A DNA stretch of 31,337 bases from Microscillaceae bacterium (GTDB lineage Bacteria > Bacteroidota > Bacteroidia > Cytophagales > Microscillaceae), in the NCBI GenBank assembly GCA_003483885.1, contig DMXI01000581.1, positions 1 through 31,337 of the forward strand, written 5' to 3'. This document shows, in pieces, positions 1 to 9,820 of this stretch. The position numbers and the translations under genes were made by a program. Position 1 is the stretch's first letter, and every line of letters begins with the position of its first letter. The notes under the pieces are model-generated. The model was not told where the DNA came from. It saw only the letters and a program-made list of their open reading frames with translations, and did not search any database.

Positions 1-497
1 TCTCTGCCAGAACTTAACAGCCTGCGGTTTTACCAGGACATAAGCTTTCCCGCAAGACCAGTCCCCTCGCGATGCTGACCTCCCCCCGCGAGCAAAGCAT
101 CGAATATCACGGTACTTAGGGCAGAGAAAATAATTACTTTCCCAATTTGAAAAATTGGCATCGGTTGCGTCCGCTGTTTCGGCCTTAGTACGTTGCCGTT
201 AAGAACTTGTTTCATGAAGCCGTAAAACTGATCACTGAGCCTAGGGCAGGCTTAGCGGGTGGGGCGAATGTTTGAGCAGTTTAGGCAAAACGTACTACAG
301 CCGCGGGTTTTTTGTTACTTTTTTACCTGTAGAAAAAAGTAAGCAGAGGTAAAAAAGTAATACAGTGGGCAAAATAGTGCTCAAAAGCTATGATGCCAAG
401 AAATGAAGTCCCAAAAATGACGTTAGGAAAGTTATTTTTGCCACGTCCCTTAATAAATAGTTTCGTTTTTTCACCTACTCCACTAATCAAAAACCAG
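1..497. other. Non-coding left edge of window
   Basis: No convincing gene is seen here. The first ~300 bases are visibly richer in G+C than the rest of the window. They carry only a 61-codon minus-strand frame (30-215) with no recognisable motif, so this may be the tail of something lying left of the window. Bases 300-360 hold an AT-rich inverted repeat, listed separately. The remainder up to the stop codon of the minus-strand gene at 498 has no clear terminator. Confidence 0.4.
315..360. repeat. 14-bp perfect inverted repeat with 18-nt loop
   Basis: TTACTTTTTTACCT at 315-328 is matched exactly by AGGTAAAAAAGTAA at 347-360. Part of the loop (GAAAAAAGT) can also pair with the left arm, so two alternative hairpins are possible. 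It lies ~140 bp past the stop of the 498-2114 gene. No T-run follows the stem on either strand, so it is not a textbook intrinsic terminator. It could be a dispersed intergenic repeat. Confidence 0.6.
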
Positions 498-2114
498 CTA
501 TTTCGTTGTATAGTAAATCATCCAGGAGGCCACTTTTTGTTGGTGATTTACCCGGAAAATAATTCTTCTTTTGTCATAGATATAGAAGGTGTACTCTTTG
601 GTAAGTAATTGCACTTTTTGTTGAGTGCGCAAAGGCTCGCCATACATTGCTGCATCTTTCATTTTTTGGAAATTAGATCCAATCGAGAAATCTCCTACGC
701 TAGTCTTTCCCTTATAACCAGGCAAGGTTTGTACAAAATAGATGAGTTTACCTCGATAAGCTACTACAATACGTCGTGCTACTTTTTGGTTTTGATCGTT
801 TTTGAGGGTATCCAGATAAATGCTCAAGCCTGGATGTAGCTTCACTATCTTGAATTGCACTACTGCACTGCCATCTAAAAACGCTTGCTCATCGCCTCGG
901 TAAAATGGCACGTCCAGATCAATGTCGGCAATAGTTTCTTCTGGATACCCATTACTTTGCGGGCTTGGAAATTCTTCTTTCAACACTTCTGAGGGTGCTT
1001 CTCGAGCTACCAACAAATTATAATACGCAAGATTTTTAGTTTTCGGCTGGGCCAATTTGGCCAATAAGTTGATGGCTTGCATCTTTTTGCCTACTTTGTA
1101 AATCAGCATGCCTTTTAACACCCGAATGGCATTGAACAATGGTGAGTTTTGTTGCTTGGCTAGTTTTTCGGCTTTTGCCAGATAACGATTTGCTTCCGCG
1201 AGTTTAAAAGTTAATATTCTCAAATTTGCTAAATTGATATAAGCCGGAATATAGTTGGCATCTTTTCGGATAGCTTCCTGAAAGCACCACTGCATTTTTG
1301 TTTGTAAGGCATCAGTAATTCTTTTTTGATGGTACTTAAAACTATTGTACACCAATTGAGAAGACAAATCCATGACCACTGGGTAAGCAAACTGCCGGGC
1401 AGGATCATCTTCTACCATCATTTTCAAAAGATTGGCTCCCGCATTATTGTACATTTCTTTACTCTCATACTCCTCCAAAATATACTTGTAACACTCATGG
1501 GCCACCAATCCTTCGTCCACCATCATTAAATAATTGGCGATTTGAAACGTAAGAAAAAACTGTCGTAACTCTTTACTTAAAGTGTTGGCTCGGTTAAGGC
1601 GAAATTGTAAAAAACCAGCATTGGCCAGACCATAATGGGCATAGATTTTTCGCAATAATTGAGTATATATATCCAGCATAGGATAACCCGCCATATACGC
1701 GTAAATAATGCCCTTTTTGTCGCCTTTCAAGAACCGGCTTTTATCAGAAGTACGGGCGAACTTTTGGGGCATCAGCGAGAATGTCTTGTGAGTAGTATAA
1801 AAATACAGGGCTTGCCCAAATACAAATGCCAAGGCCTGGCTACGCTGATCGCCAAAACTTTTGCCTACTTCCAGCAAGCCTGGATCAATGAAAATAGTGC
1901 TGGTAGCTTGGTCAATTTGAGTACCCATGTTTGTAGTTTTCAAAATTACTTTAGGTTCAGTTTTGATGTTATCACCAATGCCTAATGCCAACCAAACCTT
2001 CTTGAAAATACGCTGATCTTGGTCAGATAATCCATTGGCCAAAGCTTTGAAAGGCTGTAGACTGAGTGATGCACTGATGATTAAATACCCAATGGTTTTT
2101 CGGAGTTTATTCAT
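498..2114 (-). CDS. Exported TPR-type protein with degenerate M48-like metalloprotease motif
   Basis: Third gene of the minus-strand CHAT operon, starting 10 bp after the stop of the CHAT-NTPase gene. Residues 1-26 form a signal peptide (basic MNKLRK, hydrophobic stretch, cleavage near KALA/NG). Residues ~93-150 look like an M48 peptidase core: a helix 'ALAFVFGQALYFYTTH' where active relatives have G-HELAH, then 'IIYAYMAGY' where the third zinc ligand region sits. Both zinc histidines and the catalytic glutamate are absent (Q101, A102, F105 in their places), so it should be catalytically dead. Residues ~190-370 are helical and TPR-like, including 'AYINLANLRILTFKLAEANRYLAKAEKL'-type pairs. The C-terminal ~100 residues are beta-rich. 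Likely periplasmic, perhaps a sensor or scaffold for the membrane-anchored CHAT-NTPase. The M48 relationship is my alignment by eye. Confidence 0.72.
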   Translation of the reverse strand: MNKLRKTIGYLIISASLSLQPFKALANGLSDQDQRIFKKVWLALGIGDNIKTEPKVILKTTNMGTQIDQATSTIFIDPGLLEVGKSFGDQRSQALAFVFGQALYFYTTHKTFSLMPQKFARTSDKSRFLKGDKKGIIYAYMAGYPMLDIYTQLLRKIYAHYGLANAGFLQFRLNRANTLSKELRQFFLTFQIANYLMMVDEGLVAHECYKYILEEYESKEMYNNAGANLLKMMVEDDPARQFAYPVVMDLSSQLVYNSFKYHQKRITDALQTKMQWCFQEAIRKDANYIPAYINLANLRILTFKLAEANRYLAKAEKLAKQQNSPLFNAIRVLKGMLIYKVGKKMQAINLLAKLAQPKTKNLAYYNLLVAREAPSEVLKEEFPSPQSNGYPEETIADIDLDVPFYRGDEQAFLDGSAVVQFKIVKLHPGLSIYLDTLKNDQNQKVARRIVVAYRGKLIYFVQTLPGYKGKTSVGDFSIGSNFQKMKDAAMYGEPLRTQQKVQLLTKEYTFYIYDKRRIIFRVNHQQKVASWMIYYTTK

Positions 2115-2124
2115 TTTTATGGAT

Positions 2125-5100
2125 TTATTGATTGTTAAGAAGCTTTTCGAATATTTTAGACCGATGGAGTCCTTGGTAGATTCCCGGTGGTAGCAATACC
2201 ACGGCTACCTTATTCTTGGGAACATAGGTTGGAAAATAGAGCGCTTGTTCGTCTTCGGAAAAGGTAATGCCCTTAAGTTGAAATTGATGTTTTTTGAGAT
2301 ATTCAGGCGATTGCTCAATGATCAAATGTCCCTGTCTATCCCATACCTGAATCTGCTGATTGATGGCATTGGCTAACAACAAATAATTACCCTGAGGCGA
2401 TACTACAATCTGCTGAATACTTGAGTTTTGTTGGCCAAAACCCGAATGTAATAGTCTTTTGCGATTTTTGGTAAACACATTGTAGATGTACAAATTTTTA
2501 CCACTGGCTAGTAATAATTCAGTATTATTGAGCCACTTGATGGCCGTAATCTCAAATGGAAAATCTTCTAACAATTTTAGAAAGGCTGGCTTTTTACCAA
2601 ATAATTGCCGGACCTCTGCCCAATAGACCCTTCGTTGGTGAGCGCTCAACGCAACCAATCGTTGATCGTTCATTGAAAAATCGACGGTAGCAATATTGAG
2701 AGGCTGTTGACTCAGCGGAGCTTCCTTTTGACTTCTTAAATCTGTAATAAAGGGAGAAGCTTCCGCATAGTGTGCCAAATATTGCAAGCGATTAGAGAGG
2801 GTTACTTTCCCAGCTTCGTATGCTAAATCTATTTTAGGGAGTTTTGGGTGAGGTTGGCCAAGTTGACGATGCATCACCATTGTTTGCCCTTGGTGGGGTT
2901 GCAACTCCCAGGTATTGGTTGTAGGCAGTTTTGCCCTGCTCCAACCATTTAATAACAGTGGGTAATATTCAGTAAATTGCTGGTAGGTATCGGGTTGTTG
3001 AAGCCATTCATAAAAGCTACTAGCCAAGGCGTTGGCAATGGTAAAATCTTGCGAAAGTTGATAAGCTTCCAATGACTTTTGCAAGGCAAATGTGGGGTTC
3101 GCTCGCAAATTACGATTGGCAATAGCCGCCAGATTTTGGGCTTTGTTTTTTAGATTGGCTATTTCGGCCGCCAATTTTTGGGCTTTGGCCAAATCGCCCT
3201 TGGCTAAGGCCTCTTTTCGGCTCTTTTCAAGCTGCTGAATTACTTTTTTATTTTTCTCCCGCTCTTGTCTCAAAGCCTGCGTACGATCACTTACTTCTTT
3301 TTGCTTTTGAGTAAGGCGTTTTTGGGTATTTTGATTCTCTCGATGAAGCTTGATGGTGTATATCCCAAAACCAATAATCCCCAAAACCAACCCAACAAAA
3401 ACACCTACCATTCCTTTTTGAAAATGCCGTCTTCTTTGCCAAAATCGTTGACTGGCTTTGACCAAGGTGCGTTCGTCTTCGTTCCAATTGCGCATCCCAG
3501 CCTTGCCTGCCAAAACTGTTTTTAGGTCCACTTTATCTAATAAACTGGTTTGGTCTTGCTGAAAATCAATGACCTTATTTTCCAAAATACGCACGGCTCG
3601 TTGCCCATCTTTATCCGAGTTTTTGAAAGCTTCTCTTACTATAGGAGCTAGAGTATCATGAGCCAAACCAGAAGTTTGATTCAAGACAACATTTAATAAT
3701 CGTAGTTCCTCAATTTTACTCAACAAAGCCCTTACCCGAATACTTTGATGGGCATAATCTTTCATTACATCCTCATAAACATGCATTTGAGCAGTGCCCA
3801 AATCGGTGGTATGGTGGGCCAACAGGTCTAGTACCAAACCTGTTTTTATTTCATTTTCAAATTCGGGAACAAGCATTTCCATTTGCTGCGCCAAAAACTG
3901 CCCCAGTCCATTGGTATGGGCTTGTTGATAAACAGTGTGGTCAAAATGAGGGGGATGAATTTCTTCAGCGATCTGCCACATTCGGCTCAGAATGATTTGC
4001 AACACTGGAGCTACCGCAGTCTGGTGACTGTTTTTGAGCTCCGCCGCAATAGTTTCTTCCAAGGATGGCTCAACGGTAAGGTTATATTCCAGCCTTGTCC
4101 GAGGGTTATTTGCCAGCCCAGTAACAATTTCTTTGATTTCTTCTTTTTGTAATACTTCTAAAAATTGCTTTTGATAACTCGTAATGCCTTTATGTTTCAA
4201 TGCGCCCTCTATCTCCGCCAAGTATTCTTTTCTAAAACTTAGGATTACTTTACCCGAAAAGTCTGGTTGCTCAAACAAGCATTGTAATACTTCAAACAAC
4301 TGTTCTAGCTCTTGGTTTGGCGTTATTACTTCAGCATCTGGAGTTGGATCAAATGGCTTGGTGAAAACCTCCTCTAGTTGGTCCAAAATCACCACCAGCG
4401 GTTTTTGAGCTTTTGCTTGAGTAATATTCCATTGATGAAGTAATGCTTTGGGTGTCCACCCTTTTTTTTGTCCAGTAAATTCGCATCCCAGGGTTCCCAA
4501 TAATCCTAATCGATGATCACGCCTCAGATACAACACTTCGTAACCAGCCTCTAGCCTTGGACATAACCCGGCATCCAACATAGAAGATTTACCTGCTCCT
4601 GATTGTCCGTACAACAAGATGAAGGGAGCGTTGTATAAAGTGCTGGTGAGCTTCTTGTACAATTCTCTAATAACACTTCCCCGGCCAAAAAACACGGCTG
4701 CATAATCGCGAGAATAATGTCGAAGAGAGACAAAGGGTGGCCTCGGTAGCTTGAATTGGTGCATAGACAAGGTAGGTAATCCAAAAAATGGGTCTTGGAC
4801 TGCAGTTGCTAAGGTCAAACTCGCTGCCAGTGTTTCATCATTGGTATGCAACTTCCAGGGGATGATTACTTTTTTGGCAGTAGGATACAGTTTTTTGGAA
4901 TGTCGGGTGTAAGTATCCCCCCCTCTACTGGCACCTTTGCTTTCCATGAGGTTTTTGGTGTTCTCAAAACTTTCTTTGATAGAAAATAACGCGGTAAGGT
5001 TACGGTAAAACTCCTCAGCAAAATCAATCGCCATTTGATCTCCAATAAAAGTCGAAGTACCTATCACATGCGGAAACCCTTGTTGTTTGAGGTATTGGGC

Positions 5101-5469
5101 TTGCCCCTGAGTAGTGCAAGCATTGAGAAACACCAACTGTAAGCTGGCTTGTCGAGCCAGAAACTGATGCAACGGTTCACTATCGGCCGTTTCGGTTTGA
5201 AAAAAGATTTCCTGGTATAAGGCATGACCCGCATAATGAAAAATAGCAATCCGATCGCGGGTATGATGCTCCGTAAAATAATGGAATACTTCTTCTACAC
5301 TAATGTTGGCTTTCACGATTAATTGGAAGAAGCCCGCTCTTTCCAAAGGTTTTAATAATTTTTCTAAAGCCTGTTGTTCCCGGCTCAGGTTCAAATCCTG
5401 ATCGGGATTGGCAAAGGCCAAAAATATAATAGGCGTATTGAGTTCCTGATGTATAGACGCTTGATTCAT
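2125..5469 (-). CDS. CHAT protease - STAND NTPase - membrane segment - propeller-like fusion
   Basis: A 1114-residue multidomain signalling protein. Residues ~10-200 are a CHAT (caspase-like) domain with the His/Cys pair in 'FHYAGH' (H82) and 'FLNAC' (C118). Residues ~255-640 are a STAND-type P-loop NTPase: Walker A 'GQSGAGKSS' at 288-296 and Walker B 'VVILDQLEE' near 359-367, a form typical of the nSTAND1 group. A basic stretch precedes one transmembrane segment (~685-706). A charged coiled coil follows (~708-790). The C-terminal ~300 residues hold about five degenerate WD-like blades, for example 'IQVWDRQG'. Known STAND proteins use such tails to sense a ligand and the NTPase to switch the effector. 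Here the effector would be the N-terminal CHAT protease. It starts 18 bp after the stop of the 151-residue gene and is followed 10 bp later by the TPR gene. The substrate is unknown. Confidence 0.85.
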   Translation of the reverse strand: MNQASIHQELNTPIIFLAFANPDQDLNLSREQQALEKLLKPLERAGFFQLIVKANISVEEVFHYFTEHHTRDRIAIFHYAGHALYQEIFFQTETADSEPLHQFLARQASLQLVFLNACTTQGQAQYLKQQGFPHVIGTSTFIGDQMAIDFAEEFYRNLTALFSIKESFENTKNLMESKGASRGGDTYTRHSKKLYPTAKKVIIPWKLHTNDETLAASLTLATAVQDPFFGLPTLSMHQFKLPRPPFVSLRHYSRDYAAVFFGRGSVIRELYKKLTSTLYNAPFILLYGQSGAGKSSMLDAGLCPRLEAGYEVLYLRRDHRLGLLGTLGCEFTGQKKGWTPKALLHQWNITQAKAQKPLVVILDQLEEVFTKPFDPTPDAEVITPNQELEQLFEVLQCLFEQPDFSGKVILSFRKEYLAEIEGALKHKGITSYQKQFLEVLQKEEIKEIVTGLANNPRTRLEYNLTVEPSLEETIAAELKNSHQTAVAPVLQIILSRMWQIAEEIHPPHFDHTVYQQAHTNGLGQFLAQQMEMLVPEFENEIKTGLVLDLLAHHTTDLGTAQMHVYEDVMKDYAHQSIRVRALLSKIEELRLLNVVLNQTSGLAHDTLAPIVREAFKNSDKDGQRAVRILENKVIDFQQDQTSLLDKVDLKTVLAGKAGMRNWNEDERTLVKASQRFWQRRRHFQKGMVGVFVGLVLGIIGFGIYTIKLHRENQNTQKRLTQKQKEVSDRTQALRQEREKNKKVIQQLEKSRKEALAKGDLAKAQKLAAEIANLKNKAQNLAAIANRNLRANPTFALQKSLEAYQLSQDFTIANALASSFYEWLQQPDTYQQFTEYYPLLLNGWSRAKLPTTNTWELQPHQGQTMVMHRQLGQPHPKLPKIDLAYEAGKVTLSNRLQYLAHYAEASPFITDLRSQKEAPLSQQPLNIATVDFSMNDQRLVALSAHQRRVYWAEVRQLFGKKPAFLKLLEDFPFEITAIKWLNNTELLLASGKNLYIYNVFTKNRKRLLHSGFGQQNSSIQQIVVSPQGNYLLLANAINQQIQVWDRQGHLIIEQSPEYLKKHQFQLKGITFSEDEQALYFPTYVPKNKVAVVLLPPGIYQGLHRSKIFEKLLNNQ

Positions 5470-5487
5470 AGGCTTGGGATGAAAACA

Positions 5488-5943
5488 CTAAAAGTTGTAT
5501 TTGATAATGACCCAATGGCGAGGCAGGGCAATTCGTTTGGCTTGCCCTCGCTCCCCCTCTATGCAGTACCAATGCACTAAGTCAGGAGGCAGGTGCTTGC
5601 TCAACAAAGCCTTGATTCGAGACATTTTTTCGTAGACCGAATTGCTACATCGACAAACCAATTCGGTAATACGGTCTTGCATAAATTGATTGCGATTTTT
5701 GTACTCCCAACAAAGCGGTTGATACATACGCATCAGTTCCTCTTGGTAGTTCCCCAACTCATATAAGGTAATGCCTTCGGGGTGCCTTAGAAACAAACAA
5801 TACAGTATTTTGCATAAGCTCGTCATTTTGAGTTCTTCCCACCCTTCACTTTTGATGAGCTTTATTTTAAACTCCTCATCAATGAGTAATCGGGGGAGCT
5901 TGGGTGGATTGGGATAATTTGGGTCTTTTGGTTGAGATGCCAT
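5488..5943 (-). CDS. Small winged-helix-like protein, first gene of CHAT operon
   Basis: A 151-residue soluble protein heading the minus-strand operon. The N-terminus is proline-rich and disordered-looking (~1-20). The middle, 'LCKILYCLFLRHPEGITLYE', is a helix followed by a turn. The C-terminal half has a helix with 'NSVYEKMSRIKALL' and then beta strands ending 'GQAKRIALPRHWVIIKY'. Helix plus terminal hairpin resembles the winged-helix output domains of OmpR-type regulators, so it may bind DNA or act as an adaptor for the CHAT-NTPase. That is inference; I do not recognise a named family. A palindromic core, TCCCCA-N4-TGAGGA, lies 90 bp upstream of the ATG and is a possible binding site for it. 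Confidence 0.7.
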   Translation of the reverse strand: MASQPKDPNYPNPPKLPRLLIDEEFKIKLIKSEGWEELKMTSLCKILYCLFLRHPEGITLYELGNYQEELMRMYQPLCWEYKNRNQFMQDRITELVCRCSNSVYEKMSRIKALLSKHLPPDLVHWYCIEGERGQAKRIALPRHWVIIKYNF

Positions 5944-6320
5944 GATGCTAAAGGTTTAAGGGTTTGCAAATCCTTAGCAAAATGCACATTAAGCCCTCCT
6001 TTGGCCTCCCTACATATAACCATTCGGCTCCCTCCCCAGAACTGAGGAGATAATCTGGTAATTTTTCCGATATTCTATACTTCTTTTCCTATACAAGCTA
6101 AACTTCTGAAACGAAACTACCACAAATACAGCCACTTAGCCCAACTCTGCAAGACAAAAACTGGATTTTTGATGGTTAAAATTTGCCTCATATTCTATTT
6201 TGCTATCGCTCATCCGCACTCAGCCAGCTTTGCCTTTTATTCTATGTGCTCCCTGAAACAAAACCTTTCGGGAAAGCAGAGAGACTGATATGATGTAACA
6301 CTTTAAATTTTTTATGCGCT
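5944..6320. other. Divergent intergenic region between CHAT operon and propeller operon
   Basis: This 377-bp spacer must carry promoters for both divergent operons. Apart from the palindromic core at 6033-6048, I see no clear Bacteroidota promoter pair (TTG plus TAnnTTTG) and no coding remnant on either strand. Confidence 0.5.
6033..6048. promoter_or_regulatory. Palindromic core TCCTCA-N4-TGAGGA, copy 1
   Basis: Reads TCCCCA-GAAC-TGAGGA, one mismatch from perfect symmetry; the arms extend one base further on each side (C6032/G6049). It lies 90 bp upstream of the 5943 start codon. It sits between divergent genes, so it cannot be the terminator of either neighbour. Same core at 20765, 28110, 28187 and 30251. 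Confidence 0.5.
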
Positions 6321-9300
6321 ATGAGGACTTTCACTCAGTTATTTTTTATAAGATTTTTATGGTTGGTTTGGTTGTTTTTGGGAATTGGGGAGGTTTGGGG
6401 GCAGTATAGGATTGAGACGGTGGCGGGTGTAGATATAGAAAGCATAACAGCATTAAAAGCAGGTTTTAATAACCCTCATGGTATTACGATAGATGATATT
6501 GGGAATTTATACATTGCTGATACAGAGAACCATAGAGTAAGAAAATTAGATATAGCTACTAATATTGTAAGCACCATTGCCGGAAAGATGGGTATAAGAG
6601 GCTTTTCTGGAGATGGAGAGAGTGCCATAAATGCCTTACTTAATTACCCTTCAGATGTAGTAGTAGATGGAATAGGGAATATTTATATATCAGACAGTGG
6701 TAATCAACGCATCAGAAAGATAGAGGCTTCATCTGGAAACATCATCACAATCGCTGGTACAGGGAAAGCTGGATTTTCGGGAGATTATAGGAAAGCAACA
6801 CTTGCCAAATTAAACTACCCTTCAGGAATAGCCATAGACAAATCTAATAATATTTATGTAGCAGATAGATGTAACCATCGAATTAGGAAAATACTAAGCT
6901 CTACTAACGAAATCTATACAATCGCAGGACTTGGAACACCTGGCTTCTCAGGAGATGGAGGAATGGCTATTGCTTGTAAAATGCAATTTCCATCAGATGT
7001 AATTGTTGATACTCTAGGTGCACTATACATTGCAGATAGGAACAACCATAGAGTTCGCAAAATCAACCCTAATAGCCAGATAATTACTACCATTGTTGGA
7101 AATGGCTTCTATGGTTTTGCAGGAGATAAGGAAGCTGCATATCTGGCTAAAATCAGTTATGTGGAAAATATATCAATTGATCAGAAAGGCAATATATATA
7201 TAGCTGATCAAGGAAATTTGAGAATTAGAAGAGTAAATGTAAATAGCAAAATTATTGAAACAATTGCTGGCACAGGAAACTATAGTTTTACTGGTAATAG
7301 TGATTTGGCAATAGATGTAGACTTAGTTAACCCAACAGGGATAACTACCGATAAACAAGGAAATATATACATTACAGATGGTCAGCGATTTATTAAAAAA
7401 ATAACTGTATCTGATGGTCTTATTACTACCATTGCGGGCTCAGGAATAAGAAACGATGACAATATTGGATTTTCAGGAGACTACCAAAAAGCTACTTCCG
7501 CTCAACTTAGTCACCCAACTGGGATCACGACTGATCAAGCAGGTAATCTATATATCGCAGACACTGATAATCACCGCATTCGGAAAGTGGATGTTTTGTC
7601 TGGCATAATAACTACCATTGCGGGTACTGGAGAAAATAACTATTGGGGTGATGGAGGGAAAGCCATTGACGCAAACCTAAGCTATCCATCAGGGCTTGCT
7701 ATAGATAAACAAGGTAATATCTACATTGCAGATGCTGGAAATAATCAAATTAGGAAAATTAACAAGAGTAATAACATAATTACTACCATTGCTGGGACAG
7801 GTCAAAGGGGGTACTCAGGAGACCAAGGGTTAGCAAGTTTAGCAATGCTTCGTTACCCTACTGACATAGCTTTGGACTCATCCAATAATATCTACTTTAC
7901 AGATAAAGATAATCATTGTGTGAGGAAAATTGACTTCTCTACGAAACAAATAACCACCATTGCTGGAAACGGAACAAGCGGTTATTCTGGTGACAATGCT
8001 CAAGCCATTTATTCTCAGTTAAATAAACCTACCGGAGTTTCATTAGATTCGGATGGTAATATATACATCGCAGATACAGAGAATCATTGCATCCGGAGAA
8101 TATCAATCAAAACAGGAATCATTACTACAATTGCTGGAAATGGAATTCATGGTGTCTCATCTCATGGGCAATTGGCGATTGACTCTCAACTTTCATCACC
8201 TCAAAAAATATGTCTAGATGCTTTTGGCGATATATACATTGCAGAAAGAAATAATTATTTCATAAAAAAAATAAATCACTCTACTGGAATAATTCATTCT
8301 ATTTCCACCTATTTCAGCTTCAATTGGGCACGAGACATTACATTAGACCATACTGGCGCTATATATATCGCAGATAGTGAAAATAATAGAATCCGTAAAT
8401 TATCATCTCCAACCCAAATGCGAGTTAAAAAAGGGCAATATACTTTCTTGTCAGGAGATACCCTTAATTTTGGTGCAGTTTGGCTAGGTAAAACAGAGCC
8501 CTTTGAAATCACACTTGAAAACTTAGGAGGAACGGTGTTGAATATACAAGATATTCAGGCATCAAATAACTTTACATTAAAGACCCAATACCCAAGCTTA
8601 GTACCAGCAAAAGGTAAAGTGCTATTACAGTTTAGTGTCAAGGGAGAAAAATTAGGACTTACTAAAGGTTCAATTATTATTAAAAGTAATGATTTAGATC
8701 ATCCTATTTATTTAATAAATATCAAAGGGGTTGTCACAGAAGAAGGACAGAAGTTAGCCCAGTCTTTAGATTTTCAACTCCTACCCACTGAACTACAAAA
8801 TGGAGATAAAATTCGGTTAATGGCTTCATCAAGTGCGGGTTTAAATGTCACTTTTACAAGTTCTAACCCAGTAGTAGCCATCACTCTCGATAACGAATTG
8901 AAAATTATAAGGAAAGGAACAAGCATCATCACAGCAAGTCAACCAGGAAACAAGTATTACAAATCTGCACCTGAACTTTCCCAAACTCTAACAATTAAAA
9001 AAAATAAGCAAGTTATAAATTTTAATCTAGGAGCAGATTCTTTAAAGAGTTTAAACGCTGCTTCATTCAACATCAATGCACTTGCAAGTTCTTATCTTCC
9101 CATTACATTTACAAGCTCGAACACCAATGTAGCCATTATATCAGGAAATTTAGTTATCATCAAAGGGGCAGGCATTACAACCATCACAGCAAATCAAAGG
9201 GGTAACAATGAATTTGAAGCAGCTCCTAGTGTGTCTCAAGTTCTTCAAGTAATCATTACAAAGGTCTATAACTTATCAGCGGAGATTCAAGGACGCCATG

Positions 9301-9809
9301 CCATTAAACTTATTTGGCAAATCAATCTGAGTCAAGCTCGAGAAACCCGACTCGAGCGCAGCGAAGGCTCCCCCAATAACTTCGCCGAGGTTATCACAGA
9401 CAATACAACCAGCTACCTAGACACCTCTCTCTCCATCAAACCAGGTGTTACTTATTACTACCGAGCCATTGCTAAAGGTGACGGAGGAATAGAAGCCCTT
9501 CCCTCAGATACCGTAGGGGTGAAAATCCCTAAAAACGAAGTGGTGACTGGTACAACATCAAGTGATTTTGCTAAAAAACTCCAAATATTCCCCAACCCAA
9601 ACAAAAGTGGGCTATTTCAAGTCAAATGGCCGTCCCCTCTCCTACCTCAAAACATCACCTTGGTGCTACGCGATGCACAAGGGCGAACATTGAAGCGTTT
9701 TGCTTCTCCTCCTCCGCAAATCAACTTGCAGAAATTTCCAAGTGGAGTGTATTATTTGAGCATTACCATGCCCAATGAAGAAGTAGTTAAAAAATTGATC
9801 AAAGAATAA
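6321..9809 (+). CDS. Secreted NHL-repeat double beta-propeller with T9SS sorting domain
   Basis: An exported 1162-residue surface protein. Residues 1-27 form a signal peptide (hydrophobic run, cleavage near VWG/Q). Residues ~30-690 hold 12 NHL repeats of the pattern 'GNIYIADxxNHRIRKI' followed by 'TTIAGTG'. Twelve is exactly two six-bladed propellers. Residues ~705-805 form a Hydin/ASPM-like domain ('LNFGAVWLGKTEPFEI'). Two bacterial Ig-like repeats follow at ~813-975 ('TASQPGNKYY', 'TANQRGNNEF'). A fibronectin-III-like module lies at ~978-1075. A type A T9SS sorting domain begins at ~1085 with 'LQIFPNPN' and ends 'VKKLIKE'. It should be carried through the outer membrane by the T9SS and anchored or released. 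NHL propellers bind protein, sugar or nucleic acid; the ligand here is unknown. First gene of a plus-strand operon; the next gene starts 11 bp later. Confidence 0.85.
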   Translation: MRTFTQLFFIRFLWLVWLFLGIGEVWGQYRIETVAGVDIESITALKAGFNNPHGITIDDIGNLYIADTENHRVRKLDIATNIVSTIAGKMGIRGFSGDGESAINALLNYPSDVVVDGIGNIYISDSGNQRIRKIEASSGNIITIAGTGKAGFSGDYRKATLAKLNYPSGIAIDKSNNIYVADRCNHRIRKILSSTNEIYTIAGLGTPGFSGDGGMAIACKMQFPSDVIVDTLGALYIADRNNHRVRKINPNSQIITTIVGNGFYGFAGDKEAAYLAKISYVENISIDQKGNIYIADQGNLRIRRVNVNSKIIETIAGTGNYSFTGNSDLAIDVDLVNPTGITTDKQGNIYITDGQRFIKKITVSDGLITTIAGSGIRNDDNIGFSGDYQKATSAQLSHPTGITTDQAGNLYIADTDNHRIRKVDVLSGIITTIAGTGENNYWGDGGKAIDANLSYPSGLAIDKQGNIYIADAGNNQIRKINKSNNIITTIAGTGQRGYSGDQGLASLAMLRYPTDIALDSSNNIYFTDKDNHCVRKIDFSTKQITTIAGNGTSGYSGDNAQAIYSQLNKPTGVSLDSDGNIYIADTENHCIRRISIKTGIITTIAGNGIHGVSSHGQLAIDSQLSSPQKICLDAFGDIYIAERNNYFIKKINHSTGIIHSISTYFSFNWARDITLDHTGAIYIADSENNRIRKLSSPTQMRVKKGQYTFLSGDTLNFGAVWLGKTEPFEITLENLGGTVLNIQDIQASNNFTLKTQYPSLVPAKGKVLLQFSVKGEKLGLTKGSIIIKSNDLDHPIYLINIKGVVTEEGQKLAQSLDFQLLPTELQNGDKIRLMASSSAGLNVTFTSSNPVVAITLDNELKIIRKGTSIITASQPGNKYYKSAPELSQTLTIKKNKQVINFNLGADSLKSLNAASFNINALASSYLPITFTSSNTNVAIISGNLVIIKGAGITTITANQRGNNEFEAAPSVSQVLQVIITKVYNLSAEIQGRHAIKLIWQINLSQARETRLERSEGSPNNFAEVITDNTTSYLDTSLSIKPGVTYYYRAIAKGDGGIEALPSDTVGVKIPKNEVVTGTTSSDFAKKLQIFPNPNKSGLFQVKWPSPLLPQNITLVLRDAQGRTLKRFASPPPQINLQKFPSGVYYLSITMPNEEVVKKLIKE

Positions 9810-9820
9810 TTCAGGCAGCT

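Noticed and set aside
30..215. 61-codon minus-strand frame at the left edge
   Set aside because: No motif, no partner gene and unusual base composition; I could not support it as coding.
390..839. Plus-strand frames opposite the TPR gene
   Set aside because: They are antisense to a protein with clear signal peptide and conserved pattern, and have no features of their own.
6480..8400. Regular DNA repeats that might suggest a CRISPR or tandem array
   Set aside because: The period follows the NHL protein repeats, the bases diverge at third positions, and there are no identical repeats with unique spacers.
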